From: Roseobacter sp. HKCCD6576-2
Lineage (GTDB): Bacteria > Pseudomonadota > Alphaproteobacteria > Rhodobacterales > Rhodobacteraceae
Length of the DNA: 64,000 bases
Direction of reading: 5' to 3'
Assembly (NCBI RefSeq): GCF_013179285.1
Contig: NZ_WVNW01000003.1
Span: forward strand, 186,001-250,000
In this document: positions 34,113-42,837 of the stretch, one piece after another
How positions within the stretch are numbered: position 1 is the first letter of the stretch
How the letters are laid out: the number at the start of each line of letters is the position of its first letter
Program-made: the position numbers and the translations under genes
Notes under the pieces: model-generated
Databases searched by the model: none
What the model was told of the DNA's origin: nothing
Seen by the model: only the letters and a program-made list of their open reading frames with translations

Positions 34113-36167
34113 TCAATGTGCTGCAGCACCTCGGGTCCTGATAGGGGCTGCAAGTTCTACACGAAATACGCTTCCCTTGTCTTCGGTACTGGCAACGCTG
34201 ATGGTACCACCTTGCATCTCTGCCAGGTGCTTCGCGATTGGCAACCCAAGCCCCACGCCGCCATGTCGGCGGCTGTTTGAGGCATCAAGTTGTCCAAAGC
34301 GTTCAAAGACATGCTTCAGGTCTGCCTGAGGAATGCCGCATCCGGTGTCTTCGACTTCGATCCAAGCTCGGCCTGGGGCGGATCTCGTCCGGACCGTTAT
34401 CTGGCCCTCATCGGTGAACTTAATAGCATTCCCAATCAGGTTTCGAAGAATCTGGCTTAGTCTTTCGGGATCAGCTACAATTTCTTTCGCTTGGCTATCG
34501 ATCTTAAACTCGATCTTCTTTTCCTTCGCCGTAGACTGGAATTGTTGCACGACCTCTCTGACAATTGGATCAAGTTCAACAGTTTCAACCGTTACTTGAA
34601 GGGTGCCTTCTTCGATCGCGGCCAGGTCCAGAATGCTTGTAATTAACCCTTTCAGGTGTTTTCCGGAAACCTCGATATGCTGTGAGAACTTTTCGATATC
34701 GCCCTTGAACTGCTTGATGTGCTCCATGGCACCCGCGACATTGTCGCTTTGGAGGTTTTGAACGGTCTTCTTGAAGCTCGGCAAAGAGTCCGGGTTTCGC
34801 AGGAAAGCATTGTACCCCAAAACAACGGTGAGTGGCGTCCGCAACTCATGACTGACAGTGTTCAAAAACTCGTTCTTTGCGGCATTTGCGGCTTCGGACT
34901 CGGCAAGAGCCTCCTTAAGCTCTGTAATGTCGACCCGGAAGCCAACCACGCTGCCCGATGGCGTTTTGCGTTCAACAATCCTCAGCCAGCGTCCATCAGC
35001 CAGATGCTGCTCCATAACCTCGCCGGGGTTGCGGTGGGCCTCTACGCGTTCGCGGATCCAGTCTTCCTCCTGACCTTCCGCTTGCGGGTACTGCCCTGTC
35101 TCGACGCCGTACCTAATAATATCTTCGAAACGGGTCCCGGGAACCATCCGTTCGGCAGACAAAGAGTAAAGGTCTTTGTATTTCTGATTGCACATCACCA
35201 AGCGATCGGAGGAATCGTAGAGGGCGAACCCATCATCAAGGGCTGCAATCGCTTCGGAGAGCTGCGTTTCCGCCGCATCCTTTTTGTCAAAGGCCCACCT
35301 GAACACCCTCATCAAGATGAGCGAGGCGAAACACAATGCCAAAATCGTCGCCCAGAGCTGAACGCGGTTTGGCGGAGTCGTGACCCAGCCGTTTTCCGGA
35401 GCCATGGATAGAGTCCAATTGATGCCTGGGGCGACGACAGACGTTGAAACTGGGTCGAGGAATAGAACACTCTCCATCCCATTTAGGATGCTACCGTCCG
35501 CCGCTTGAACGACATAGGCGAAACCGGCACCATCATTGGTGAGTCCTGCGGATCTAAAGAGGCCGTCGGCATCAATAACCAGCGATACGACGCCCCAAAA
35601 GCGATCCGCCGCATCGCTTGAGAAATATGCATCGCCTGATTCGTAGGCGTTGACAGCGGAGCGTGTGAGAAAGCCCCGCCCGCCTTGGACAAGATCAACA
35701 GGCCCGTCGATCACCGTCTCCCCGGTGTCAATGGCCCGCTGAACGGCACCCATCAGGTCTGGTCGCTGACTGATATCCAGGCCAAGAGCCGCTTGGTTCG
35801 GAGCGAATGGGTAGACATATTCAATGACCAGATCCGGGGCGGCGGCCACGTTGATCACATCATCGGTATTTCTCACCAGCTGGCCGACCACTCGTGCGAA
35901 TTCCGCCGCCGACATATCGGGTTGCGCGGCGAATGCGGCCATGGCGCCCTCGGACACCAATATCTTCTCGTTTATCTCGCGCTCAAGCGCGGACTGGAAT
36001 CCGTGATTGACCTCGAGCAATGCCAGCCGTTGATCGACACGGAACTGTTCCAAATTCTGCCTGTCGAGAACGACGCCAAAAACCAGCGCGATCAGAACCA
36101 CCGCGATATAGCGCATATAAGGGCCTATTTGCTTCAAAAGCGTCATCGCTTTCCTAACGTTTTTCAA
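34113..36167 (-). CDS. CHASE-domain sensor histidine kinase
   Basis: This 684-residue kinase has a transmembrane helix near residues 16-33, a periplasmic CHASE-type sensor (about 70-230, containing VIEYVYPFAPNQAALGLD and GDAYFSSDAADRFWGVVSLVIDADGLF), a second helix near 275-293 and a PAS domain (about 305-425). The phosphorylated His is in NTVSHELRTPLTVVLGYN near 440. The ATPase domain ends with DTGCGIP and GGVGLGLPIAKH. CHASE domains bind small extracellular ligands. It begins the minus-strand phosphorelay set, 75 bases downstream of a TTAA-N7-TTAA site. Confidence 0.9.
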   Translation of the reverse strand: MKNVRKAMTLLKQIGPYMRYIAVVLIALVFGVVLDRQNLEQFRVDQRLALLEVNHGFQSALEREINEKILVSEGAMAAFAAQPDMSAAEFARVVGQLVRNTDDVINVAAAPDLVIEYVYPFAPNQAALGLDISQRPDLMGAVQRAIDTGETVIDGPVDLVQGGRGFLTRSAVNAYESGDAYFSSDAADRFWGVVSLVIDADGLFRSAGLTNDGAGFAYVVQAADGSILNGMESVLFLDPVSTSVVAPGINWTLSMAPENGWVTTPPNRVQLWATILALCFASLILMRVFRWAFDKKDAAETQLSEAIAALDDGFALYDSSDRLVMCNQKYKDLYSLSAERMVPGTRFEDIIRYGVETGQYPQAEGQEEDWIRERVEAHRNPGEVMEQHLADGRWLRIVERKTPSGSVVGFRVDITELKEALAESEAANAAKNEFLNTVSHELRTPLTVVLGYNAFLRNPDSLPSFKKTVQNLQSDNVAGAMEHIKQFKGDIEKFSQHIEVSGKHLKGLITSILDLAAIEEGTLQVTVETVELDPIVREVVQQFQSTAKEKKIEFKIDSQAKEIVADPERLSQILRNLIGNAIKFTDEGQITVRTRSAPGRAWIEVEDTGCGIPQADLKHVFERFGQLDASNSRRHGGVGLGLPIAKHLAEMQGGTISVASTEDKGSVFRVELAAPIRTRGAAAH

Positions 36168-36553
36168 AGCCAGACGGCCACCGCGTTACCGCTCTTCAAC
36201 TGGGCGCTTACGACCCATAGAAATCAATGGTGTCCAGAGAGGTTAACAAATCGTTAACAAAAGAGGTTTGTCACAAACCGCTGGTAGGTTCTGGCCTTGG
36301 TATGGCGCATTTGCCCCATGTATTTCAGTGGCATGAAGAGCATGAGGCCCAATTGAAACTGTAAGTTCCATTAACGAGGTAGTGTGCTCACCGCTAACGT
36401 CCACTGTCTGGTACATCTGGATCGTAGGGGGCTGCGCTGGCATGATCACACGTGCGGAACCGGCGTACCTGATTGGTCTATGAGCGAAGCGATCCCCTGT
36501 GACCGGAATACGTTTCTCATGATCGACGTCGAACGGATTGTGTTGTGGCGTCG
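36168..36553. other. Intergenic region upstream of the CHASE kinase
   Basis: This 386-base stretch separates the CHASE kinase start from the end of the aldehyde dehydrogenase gene. It contains the CtrA-like site described separately. A 69-codon plus-strand frame at 36384-36593 has no recognisable similarity and overlaps the dehydrogenase gene, so I do not call it a gene. Confidence 0.6.
36243..36257. promoter_or_regulatory. CtrA-type binding site (TTAA-N7-TTAA)
   Basis: TTAA at 36243-36246 and TTAA at 36254-36257 are separated by exactly seven bases (CAAATCG) and the second is followed by C, fitting the CtrA consensus of alphaproteobacteria. The site is 76-90 bases upstream of the CHASE kinase ATG, where it could overlap a promoter. 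Binding is inferred from sequence. Confidence 0.55.
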
Positions 36554-37987
36554 TCAGATGCGCGTGAGAGTGGGCCTGACCTTGACCTCCTGATAGTCCT
36601 CTAGCCCAAACAGGCCGCCCTCGCGACCGTTGCCCGATTGCTTGTACCCGCCAAAAGGGGAACCGTAGTTCACGCCAATCCCGTTGATGGTCACGGTTCC
36701 GGCACGCAGCTGATCTGCGACGCGCTCCGCACGCTTGGTATCGCCGGTATGTAGATAGGCGGCCAGGCCGAAATCGGTATCATTCGCAATGGCGATCCCC
36801 TCCGCTTCGCTGTCGAAGGGGATGATGACCAGAACGGGGCCGAAGATTTCCTCGCGCGCGATCCGCATCTCATTGGTCACATCGGCAAAGATCGTGGGCC
36901 GGGCATACCAGCCGTCTTCCAGCCCCTCGGGCTTTCCAAGACCGCCAACCAATAGGCGCGCGCCTTCTTCGATGCCAACCTGGATCATGGCCTGCACACG
37001 GTCATATTGAATCTCGTCAAAGAGCGGTCCGATGTGGTCGCCCGGCTTTGCCGGGTCGTCCACGATTTGCGCGGCCCCGGCGCGGGCGACCAATTCCAGA
37101 ACCTGATCATAACAACTGCGCTCGACCAGCAGCCGGGTTGGCGCATCGCAGGACTGACCGGCATTGTAGAAACACCCTGCGACTGACGTGGAAACGGCGG
37201 CCTCAAGATCGGCATCGGCGAAGATCAGATTGGGGGATTTGCCGCCGAGTTCCAGTGTCACGCGCTTGACGGTATCGGCGGCGTCTTTTGAGACCTGAAC
37301 ACCCGCGCGGGTCGAGCCTGTGAAAGACATCATATCGACATCCGGGTGCCGTGACAGGGCCGCGCCGACGGTGGGGCCGTCGCCGAAGACCATGTTAAAG
37401 ACACCGGCGGGATAGCCCGCCTCATGCACGAACTCGGCGAAGAGCGCAGCAGAGAGCGGTGTATACTCCGACGGATTCAGAATGCAGGTCGCCCCCGTCG
37501 CCAGCGCCGGGATGGCTTTGAGCACGATCTGGTTGATCGGCCAGTTCCAGGGGCAGATCAGACCGCAGACGCCGATGGGTTCGCGGGTCAGAATGTCCGA
37601 ATTGGGTAGGGTCTCACGCTCGGGCTGCTCTTGCAGCGCGTCGATGAAGGCTCGGATATGGTGAATGCCGCAAGCGGCCTGCACCTGGCGGGACATGGTG
37701 ATGGGTGCCCCCATTTCTGTGGTGATCGCCCGGGCCATCTCTTCCAGCCGGTCGGTAAATACCTGCGCCAGCTTTTCCAGCAAAGTGATGCGAGCATCCT
37801 TCGGCGTTTTAGAGAAGCTGCCAAAGGCGCGGCGTGCTGCTGCGACGGCGCGATTCACATCCTCCGCAGATCCCAGCATCACCTCGCCGATCTGGGTGTT
37901 GTTGGCCGGGTTCTTGATCGGAAAGGGCGTGGCCGAGATCGGTTTGACCCACGCGCCATCGATATAGAACCTGTTCAGCTTGATCAT
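36554..37987 (-). CDS. NAD(P)-dependent aldehyde dehydrogenase
   Basis: This 477-residue enzyme would oxidise an aldehyde to the acid. The cofactor-binding segment ICPWNWPINQIV, the general base in TLELGGKSPNLIF and the nucleophile Cys in YNAGQSCDAPTR (near residue 279) are all present, with EEIFGPVL and SPFGGYKQSGNGRE near the end. It lies 69 bases downstream of the beta-hydroxyacid dehydrogenase gene on the same strand, so the two probably act in the same catabolic route. The substrate is unknown. Confidence 0.9.
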   Translation of the reverse strand: MIKLNRFYIDGAWVKPISATPFPIKNPANNTQIGEVMLGSAEDVNRAVAAARRAFGSFSKTPKDARITLLEKLAQVFTDRLEEMARAITTEMGAPITMSRQVQAACGIHHIRAFIDALQEQPERETLPNSDILTREPIGVCGLICPWNWPINQIVLKAIPALATGATCILNPSEYTPLSAALFAEFVHEAGYPAGVFNMVFGDGPTVGAALSRHPDVDMMSFTGSTRAGVQVSKDAADTVKRVTLELGGKSPNLIFADADLEAAVSTSVAGCFYNAGQSCDAPTRLLVERSCYDQVLELVARAGAAQIVDDPAKPGDHIGPLFDEIQYDRVQAMIQVGIEEGARLLVGGLGKPEGLEDGWYARPTIFADVTNEMRIAREEIFGPVLVIIPFDSEAEGIAIANDTDFGLAAYLHTGDTKRAERVADQLRAGTVTINGIGVNYGSPFGGYKQSGNGREGGLFGLEDYQEVKVRPTLTRI

Positions 37988-38056
37988 TTGTCTGTGGCCT
38001 CCCTTTGTTGGACGCGCAGAGGTCGGAACCGGCTGCCTTTGCGGATCTCGCGCTGC

Positions 38057-39025
38057 TTACTCCGCCGCGCGCCGGGCGGCGGGCACCACCTCATAGCCGG
38101 GCTCTTCGGGTTCACCATCGGTCATCTCGTCGGGGAAGCCGTCAGCCAGGATCGACAATCCGGTCGCATCCTCCAGTCGCCGGATGATGTTGGGCGATAG
38201 CTCGCGCGGGCCATAGCGCGCAATGCCATCGTCGAAGATATCAACCATCAGCGGGCTGATCTCCAACGGTACGCCGTTCTCTTCGGCGATCTTCTGAAAC
38301 AGGCCGATATCCTTCTTTACCAGGTCCATCGTGAAGGAGATATCACGGCTGCCATTGAGGATGACTTGGCCTTCGGTTTCGGCAACGAAAGACGTGCCCG
38401 ATGAAATCGTGATCGCCTCATAGGTTGTGGCCAGGTCGATCCCGGCGGCTTTCATCGTCACCATGGCCTCAGCCAGGGTGATCAAGTTCGCCGTGGCCAG
38501 ATAGTTGGTCATCACCTTCAGAACCGAGGCCGAACCGATCTCGCCCGTATGCAGCACACGACGGCCAAGCGTTGTCAGCATCGGCAGCATCCGCTCGAAC
38601 GTCTCGCGGTCGCAGCCTGCGAAGATCGAGATATTGCCGGTTGCCGCGCGATGACAGCCGCCGGAGACCGGGCATTCGATGGGTGCGGCCCCTTTGGCAC
38701 GCACCAGATCGGCGATCCGTTTGACCTCGGTCTCGTCGGTGGTGGACATCTCGGCCCAGATTTTGCCAGCGCTGAGGCCCGACAGAACACCATCCTCCGC
38801 CTCCATCACTTCCGAACAAGCGGCAGGCGAGGGCAGGCAGGTGATGATAACGTCGCAGGTCTCTGCCAGTTCCTTGGGGCTATCGGCACGGTCGGCCCCC
38901 CGGGCGACGAAGTCCTGAACCAGGTCTTCGTTCAGATCACGGACCGTCAGGTCAAATCCATTGCGCAAAATGGACCCGGCCAGTTTGCCGCCCACATTGC
39001 CAAGACCAATAAAACCAACCCTCAT
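38057..39025 (-). CDS. NAD(P)-dependent beta-hydroxyacid dehydrogenase (3-hydroxyisobutyrate dehydrogenase family)
   Basis: This 322-residue enzyme has the N-terminal Rossmann motif GFIGLGNVGGKLAGSIL, the substrate-site segment CPVSGGCHRAATGNISIFAGC, and the catalytic lysine in VLKVMTNYLATANLITLAEA near residue 170. The family oxidises 3-hydroxyisobutyrate, tartronate semialdehyde-type and related 3-hydroxyacids. It is followed by an aldehyde dehydrogenase gene and preceded by a cupin gene, a set suggesting degradation of a small hydroxyacid. The precise substrate cannot be assigned. Confidence 0.88.
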   Translation of the reverse strand: MRVGFIGLGNVGGKLAGSILRNGFDLTVRDLNEDLVQDFVARGADRADSPKELAETCDVIITCLPSPAACSEVMEAEDGVLSGLSAGKIWAEMSTTDETEVKRIADLVRAKGAAPIECPVSGGCHRAATGNISIFAGCDRETFERMLPMLTTLGRRVLHTGEIGSASVLKVMTNYLATANLITLAEAMVTMKAAGIDLATTYEAITISSGTSFVAETEGQVILNGSRDISFTMDLVKKDIGLFQKIAEENGVPLEISPLMVDIFDDGIARYGPRELSPNIIRRLEDATGLSILADGFPDEMTDGEPEEPGYEVVPAARRAAE

Positions 39026-39087
39026 GTCGTATTCCTTCTTATTCTAAGCTGCCACCCCCGCGCGTTTTGCGCGAAGGCAGTTGCGGC

Positions 39088-39555
39088 CTACGCCCGCTCA
39101 AGGTCGGAAAAGGTGTACTCGACCTCGTTGAACGCATTCCTCGCAAACCCATAGGCGAAAGAAACGCCGTCTATGCCCGCCGCTAAGCTATGTTCGGCAT
39201 TGCCGGGAACATAAACGCCTGAGCCTCGGGTGACACGATGATCCGTTCCATCGATTGTCACGATGCCGGACCCCGAGAGGATGAAGTAAAACTCGGCTGG
39301 CGGGTGCCGATGGAGAGCCAGCACGCCGCCCGACGGGATCTGCGCAACGCCTAGAACCAATTCAGAGGAGTCCATCCGGTCACTGCAGATCAACGTGCGC
39401 CAGGTTGCACCGCCATAATGCGGGCCGAACCCGCCTTCGATCGGCAGATCATCCATATGGACCACATGCCGGCTGTCACTCAGACGTCCAACATAGTTGT
39501 CATTCGCGGCGGCCTCCGAGGTGAAGATCTCGGTCTCAGGTGATGGTGCTGACAT
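39088..39555 (-). CDS. Cupin-domain protein
   Basis: This 155-residue protein starts at the ATG at 39555, directly after GGGAGGAA; longer frames to 39693 overlap the divergent LysR gene. A single cupin domain is seen: GVLALHRHPPAEFYFILSGSGIVTI with metal-binding His/Glu positions (HRH...E) and a second motif GVYVPGNAEHSLAAG with His. It may be an isomerase, decarboxylase or binding protein acting with the two dehydrogenases downstream. Confidence 0.85.
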   Translation of the reverse strand: MSAPSPETEIFTSEAAANDNYVGRLSDSRHVVHMDDLPIEGGFGPHYGGATWRTLICSDRMDSSELVLGVAQIPSGGVLALHRHPPAEFYFILSGSGIVTIDGTDHRVTRGSGVYVPGNAEHSLAAGIDGVSFAYGFARNAFNEVEYTFSDLERA

Positions 39556-39677
39556 GTCATTTCCTCCCATTGCGATCGCGCTCGCAGACATGAACTCGTG
39601 GCGATATTTGACTGATTGCACATGAAAGAGAAACGAATAATAATCGGGTTTATGTGCAAAATTTTTAGGGTATAGAA

Positions 39678-40580
39678 ATGCAGACGCGATCACCGAATCT
39701 GACCTGGCTACGCAGCTTCGAGGCGGCGGCGCGGCTGTTGAATTTCACCGAAGCGGGGCGCGAGCTTGGCCTGACACAGACCGCGATCAGCCTGCATATC
39801 AAGTCTCTCGAAGCGACCTTGGGTTGCCAGTTGTTCATACGCAAGGCACGCCATCTGTCGCTCAGCGCGATGGGGCAGGCCTATCTCCATTCGGTCAGCG
39901 AGGCGCTGGCGAATATTGATCTGGCCACGACAAGCCTGTTTGGCCCGCTCGCCCGGCAAACGATTACGGTCCGCGCGCCGATTTCGACAGCCGCCTTGTG
40001 GTTGGGGCCACATCTGCCCGCCTTCACCAAGGCACATCCGGGCATCAGTGTGCGTCTGATTTCGACCATTTGGGCGACATCGATCTCCGATGAAGAGGTC
40101 GATGTCGATATCCGGCAGGGGGTCGGTCATTGGCCGGGGCTTGAGGTTGAGCAAATCTCGACGGAGTCCATTGTTCCTATTCGACCGAAAACCTCCCCAG
40201 TGGTTCAGGTTGGCGACCCGGCGTTCCAAGACATGCCGCTCATTCAAATTCTCGGATATGAGGATATGTGGGATCGGTATCTCTCGGCCCATGGGCTTGA
40301 GGCGCTGACCTCCAAACCGGCGCTGATCGTCGATACGACAGCGGTTGCAATCGCCATGGTCGCGGCGGGTGGGGGGCATGCGGCGATACAAACCCGCTTT
40401 GCGACAAGTGCGATTGCCGCTGGTATGGACATCTCCATCGCCGAGGACCCCGCCCCGTTCCACCAGTCACATTTCCTGATCCGCCGGAAAACCCAACGCC
40501 AGCAAAGGCCCGAGGTCGAGATTTTCAGAGAGTGGCTCAGGTCGATTTTCTCCGATACCGCGCCGGGTCCTGTGCTCTAA
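39678..40580 (+). CDS. LysR-family transcriptional regulator
   Basis: This 300-residue regulator has the N-terminal winged helix-turn-helix (NLTWLRSFEAAARLLNFTEAGRELGLTQTAISLHIKSLEATLG) and a substrate-binding-like effector domain (about 90-295). The N-terminal sequence resembles GcvA-type regulators. It diverges from the cupin-dehydrogenase genes across about 120 bases and probably controls them. Confidence 0.93.
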   Translation: MQTRSPNLTWLRSFEAAARLLNFTEAGRELGLTQTAISLHIKSLEATLGCQLFIRKARHLSLSAMGQAYLHSVSEALANIDLATTSLFGPLARQTITVRAPISTAALWLGPHLPAFTKAHPGISVRLISTIWATSISDEEVDVDIRQGVGHWPGLEVEQISTESIVPIRPKTSPVVQVGDPAFQDMPLIQILGYEDMWDRYLSAHGLEALTSKPALIVDTTAVAIAMVAAGGGHAAIQTRFATSAIAAGMDISIAEDPAPFHQSHFLIRRKTQRQQRPEVEIFREWLRSIFSDTAPGPVL

Positions 40581-40980
40581 GGCTGCTAATATCGCGCGAG
40601 AGATCCGGCCTATCGTGTTTCCAGAGCGGGGCGAACAGGCATGCCGTATTAGGAGCGCGCGGTTATCCGGTCCAAGACAGGGGCTTGCTACCCGGTGCGA
40701 TGTAGACATTGATTGCAATGGAATAGACCACCTCTGTGCTTGATCACATGGGTAGGCAGAGGGCATGTAGGGAACATTGTGATGTGGATGAACGAAGCAG
40801 AGCTGCGATGCAACTTGTAGCGCACCAACCAAGGGGTGACACGGCATTGCTCAAGACGGTCAGTATGCGGCGTGCGCCCACAGCAGAAGAGCTGGATTGT
40901 GCGGCGAATGGGTTCATCAATCACATCTTTGATTTCTAAAAATATCTCGGGAAGATTTGCCAATTGAGCAAACGATACAG
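40581..40980. other. Intergenic region without a recognisable gene
   Basis: This 400-base stretch lies between the LysR gene and the sulfotransferase-like gene. Short frames occur on both strands (for example 40688-40963 on the minus strand, rich in Cys and His), but none has a convincing ribosome site or similarity I recognise. It may be a decayed gene or mobile element remnant. I see no terminator with a T run. Confidence 0.5.
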
Positions 40981-42558
40981 ATGACCGGCTTGAAGCGAAA
41001 AATCATTATCCATATCGGCCCGCATAGGACTGGCTCGACGGCTCTGCAGCGCTACCTGATGCAGAACCAAGACGCGCTCGCCGAGCATGATGTCGGTGTG
41101 TTGCACGACAAGCGCACCCATGAAGCGGCGCTGCGGCTGGCTGGAAGGGACTTCGAACAGGCGCGTGAGCTTTTGGACATGATCCGTCTTGACTGCGGTC
41201 AACTGGGCACAAGCCAAGTTGTGCTGTCTCAAGAGGATTTTTCTGGCGATCTCATTGGTCGGGGGCAGGGGCGGCGCGTCTATCCAACGCTTGCGAAGAA
41301 CCTACGCATCTTGACGGCAGCGTTTCCAGAGGACCAGGTTTCGTTCTTGTTTTTTCGGCGGCAGGAGGAGGAGTGGCTCAGGAGCTGTTATGCTCAACAC
41401 GTCAAGTATCGTGACAGGTTTTCAAGCCTCGAAGAGTTCATTGGCTTCATAAAAGAACCGCTCAACTGGGACTCAGTGTTGGCACCTGCTGTCGAATACG
41501 CGCAAGAGCGGCTTGTGATTGCGGACTACCAGAAAGAAGATCCGACACACTGCGTTCGGGAACTGTCCACGCTTCTCAGAATCCCGATCATCCAACCCAG
41601 TATAGGACAAGATGAGGCTGGGGCGAATGTATCCTCGTCGCCACAACTTCTCGCGGAGTTGGAGCAGGTTAATCAACTGGCCTCGATGCGGAAGCTGATC
41701 CCGTTCTACAAGAAACGGATCGCCCGCCGGGAGCAACCGGATGATGGACTATTGGCCTCAAATTCGGATGAGGTGACTTGGCCGAGAGGGTTGCCTCGGC
41801 GTGGGCCCATTGGCCTTGAAGCCCTTTACGACCGCGTGCTGTCGCAAGTACCGGAACAGCCGAACTGCCCGGATATTTTGCCGGCCGTCGATTGCGACCT
41901 GACGGAACTGGCAACCAAGATATTGCCGGCCGATGTCAGCTTATCAGAGAAACCCAGAGCCAACATCGAAGATCAGGCGGAGATTCTGCGATATCATCTG
42001 CGCGGAAAGAGTGAACTCGCGTTTCTGAATGCGTTGGTCATCAGCTACTTACGGAGAGATACACCGCATACCGAGAAGGCCCGTACGCTGTTCCAGCGTA
42101 TTTGGAAGGAAGCTGGCGAACAGCTCAGATATGAGTTGAGCACGCGATGGCTGATATCGACATTGCAGACGTTTCTCGACCATGGCGACAACGAAGCACA
42201 GAAGATTGTGGGTGCAGCCGGGTTTTTCTATGCGAATATGATCAAGATTTACGAAGGCGAACGCGCGCTTGAAGGACGGGCGCCAGACGAGACCTACGGG
42301 TCGAATGAGCCTACGACGAAGAACATGTTCCGCGGCCTCGATCGCTATACGGTTGGGGGTACCGATTTGCTCCTGAACACAAACGCTAAGCTGCTGGAGC
42401 TTTGTATGCTTGATCGGTCGGCGGGCGCGGTGCTGAGCGAGTTCCTTCTCCGGACCAAGCATAGTGGCACCGTTTTCTCCAGATTTGACGACACGCGAAA
42501 GGCGGCGGACATCTCTGTTCCGAATTTTGCGGATACCTGGAGCTTCTTCGAAGAGTAG
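40981..42558 (+). CDS. Sulfotransferase-like P-loop protein
   Basis: This protein of 525 residues (ATG at 40981; a TTG at 40957 is possible) begins with IIIHIGPHRTGSTALQRYL at about residues 8-26, the 5'-phosphosulfate loop of PAPS-dependent sulfotransferases. VSFLFFRRQEEEWLRSCYAQHVKY resembles the 3'-phosphate-binding strand and helix of this fold. The first 250 residues are the sulfotransferase-like part, and the rest (about 300-525) is helical and not recognised. It may modify a surface polysaccharide, which fits the glycosyltransferases at 51-58 kb, but no direct link is visible. Confidence 0.72.
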   Translation: MTGLKRKIIIHIGPHRTGSTALQRYLMQNQDALAEHDVGVLHDKRTHEAALRLAGRDFEQARELLDMIRLDCGQLGTSQVVLSQEDFSGDLIGRGQGRRVYPTLAKNLRILTAAFPEDQVSFLFFRRQEEEWLRSCYAQHVKYRDRFSSLEEFIGFIKEPLNWDSVLAPAVEYAQERLVIADYQKEDPTHCVRELSTLLRIPIIQPSIGQDEAGANVSSSPQLLAELEQVNQLASMRKLIPFYKKRIARREQPDDGLLASNSDEVTWPRGLPRRGPIGLEALYDRVLSQVPEQPNCPDILPAVDCDLTELATKILPADVSLSEKPRANIEDQAEILRYHLRGKSELAFLNALVISYLRRDTPHTEKARTLFQRIWKEAGEQLRYELSTRWLISTLQTFLDHGDNEAQKIVGAAGFFYANMIKIYEGERALEGRAPDETYGSNEPTTKNMFRGLDRYTVGGTDLLLNTNAKLLELCMLDRSAGAVLSEFLLRTKHSGTVFSRFDDTRKAADISVPNFADTWSFFEE

Positions 42559-42748
42559 AGTCCGCTAAGGTGACATACCAACCGGTGGCCCTAGGTATGT
42601 ACTGTCTTAAAGAAGTCCTTGTTGAGAGAGCGGTGTTCTTCCAGGTCACTTGGATACACTGACGCCGCCGATCATCGTCAAATCTCTGCGTTTGCGCGGG
42701 TCAGAGTGGCATCTGCTGGCCACGCCTTTGAACGGAAGATGGGAATCA

Positions 42749-42785
42749 GGCGCGGACAGTGTTGGTCCCCAACGCTGTCCGCGCC
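42749..42785. terminator. Long hairpin between convergent genes
   Basis: Arms at 42749-42765 and 42769-42785 pair over 17 positions with one G-T type mismatch and a 3-base loop; the outer 11 pairs (GGCGCGGACAG with CTGTCCGCGCC) are perfect. It sits between the stop codons of two convergent genes. There is no T run on either side, so it could be a bidirectional terminator of the RNA-structure type or an mRNA-stabilising hairpin. Confidence 0.55.
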
Positions 42786-42837
42786 CATGTGGTGCACGAA
42801 TGCGGTGTTCAGCATCTGTTGATCTGAGGCTCGGTTC

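Noticed and set aside
39708-40463. Minus-strand frame opposite the LysR gene
   Set aside because: It lacks any family similarity and is explained as an antisense shadow of the LysR gene, which has a clear helix-turn-helix.
40688-40963. Possible small gene of 91 codons on the minus strand, upstream of the sulfotransferase-like gene
   Set aside because: It is Cys/His rich without a ribosome site or similarity I recognise; it could be a transposase remnant, but I cannot support that.
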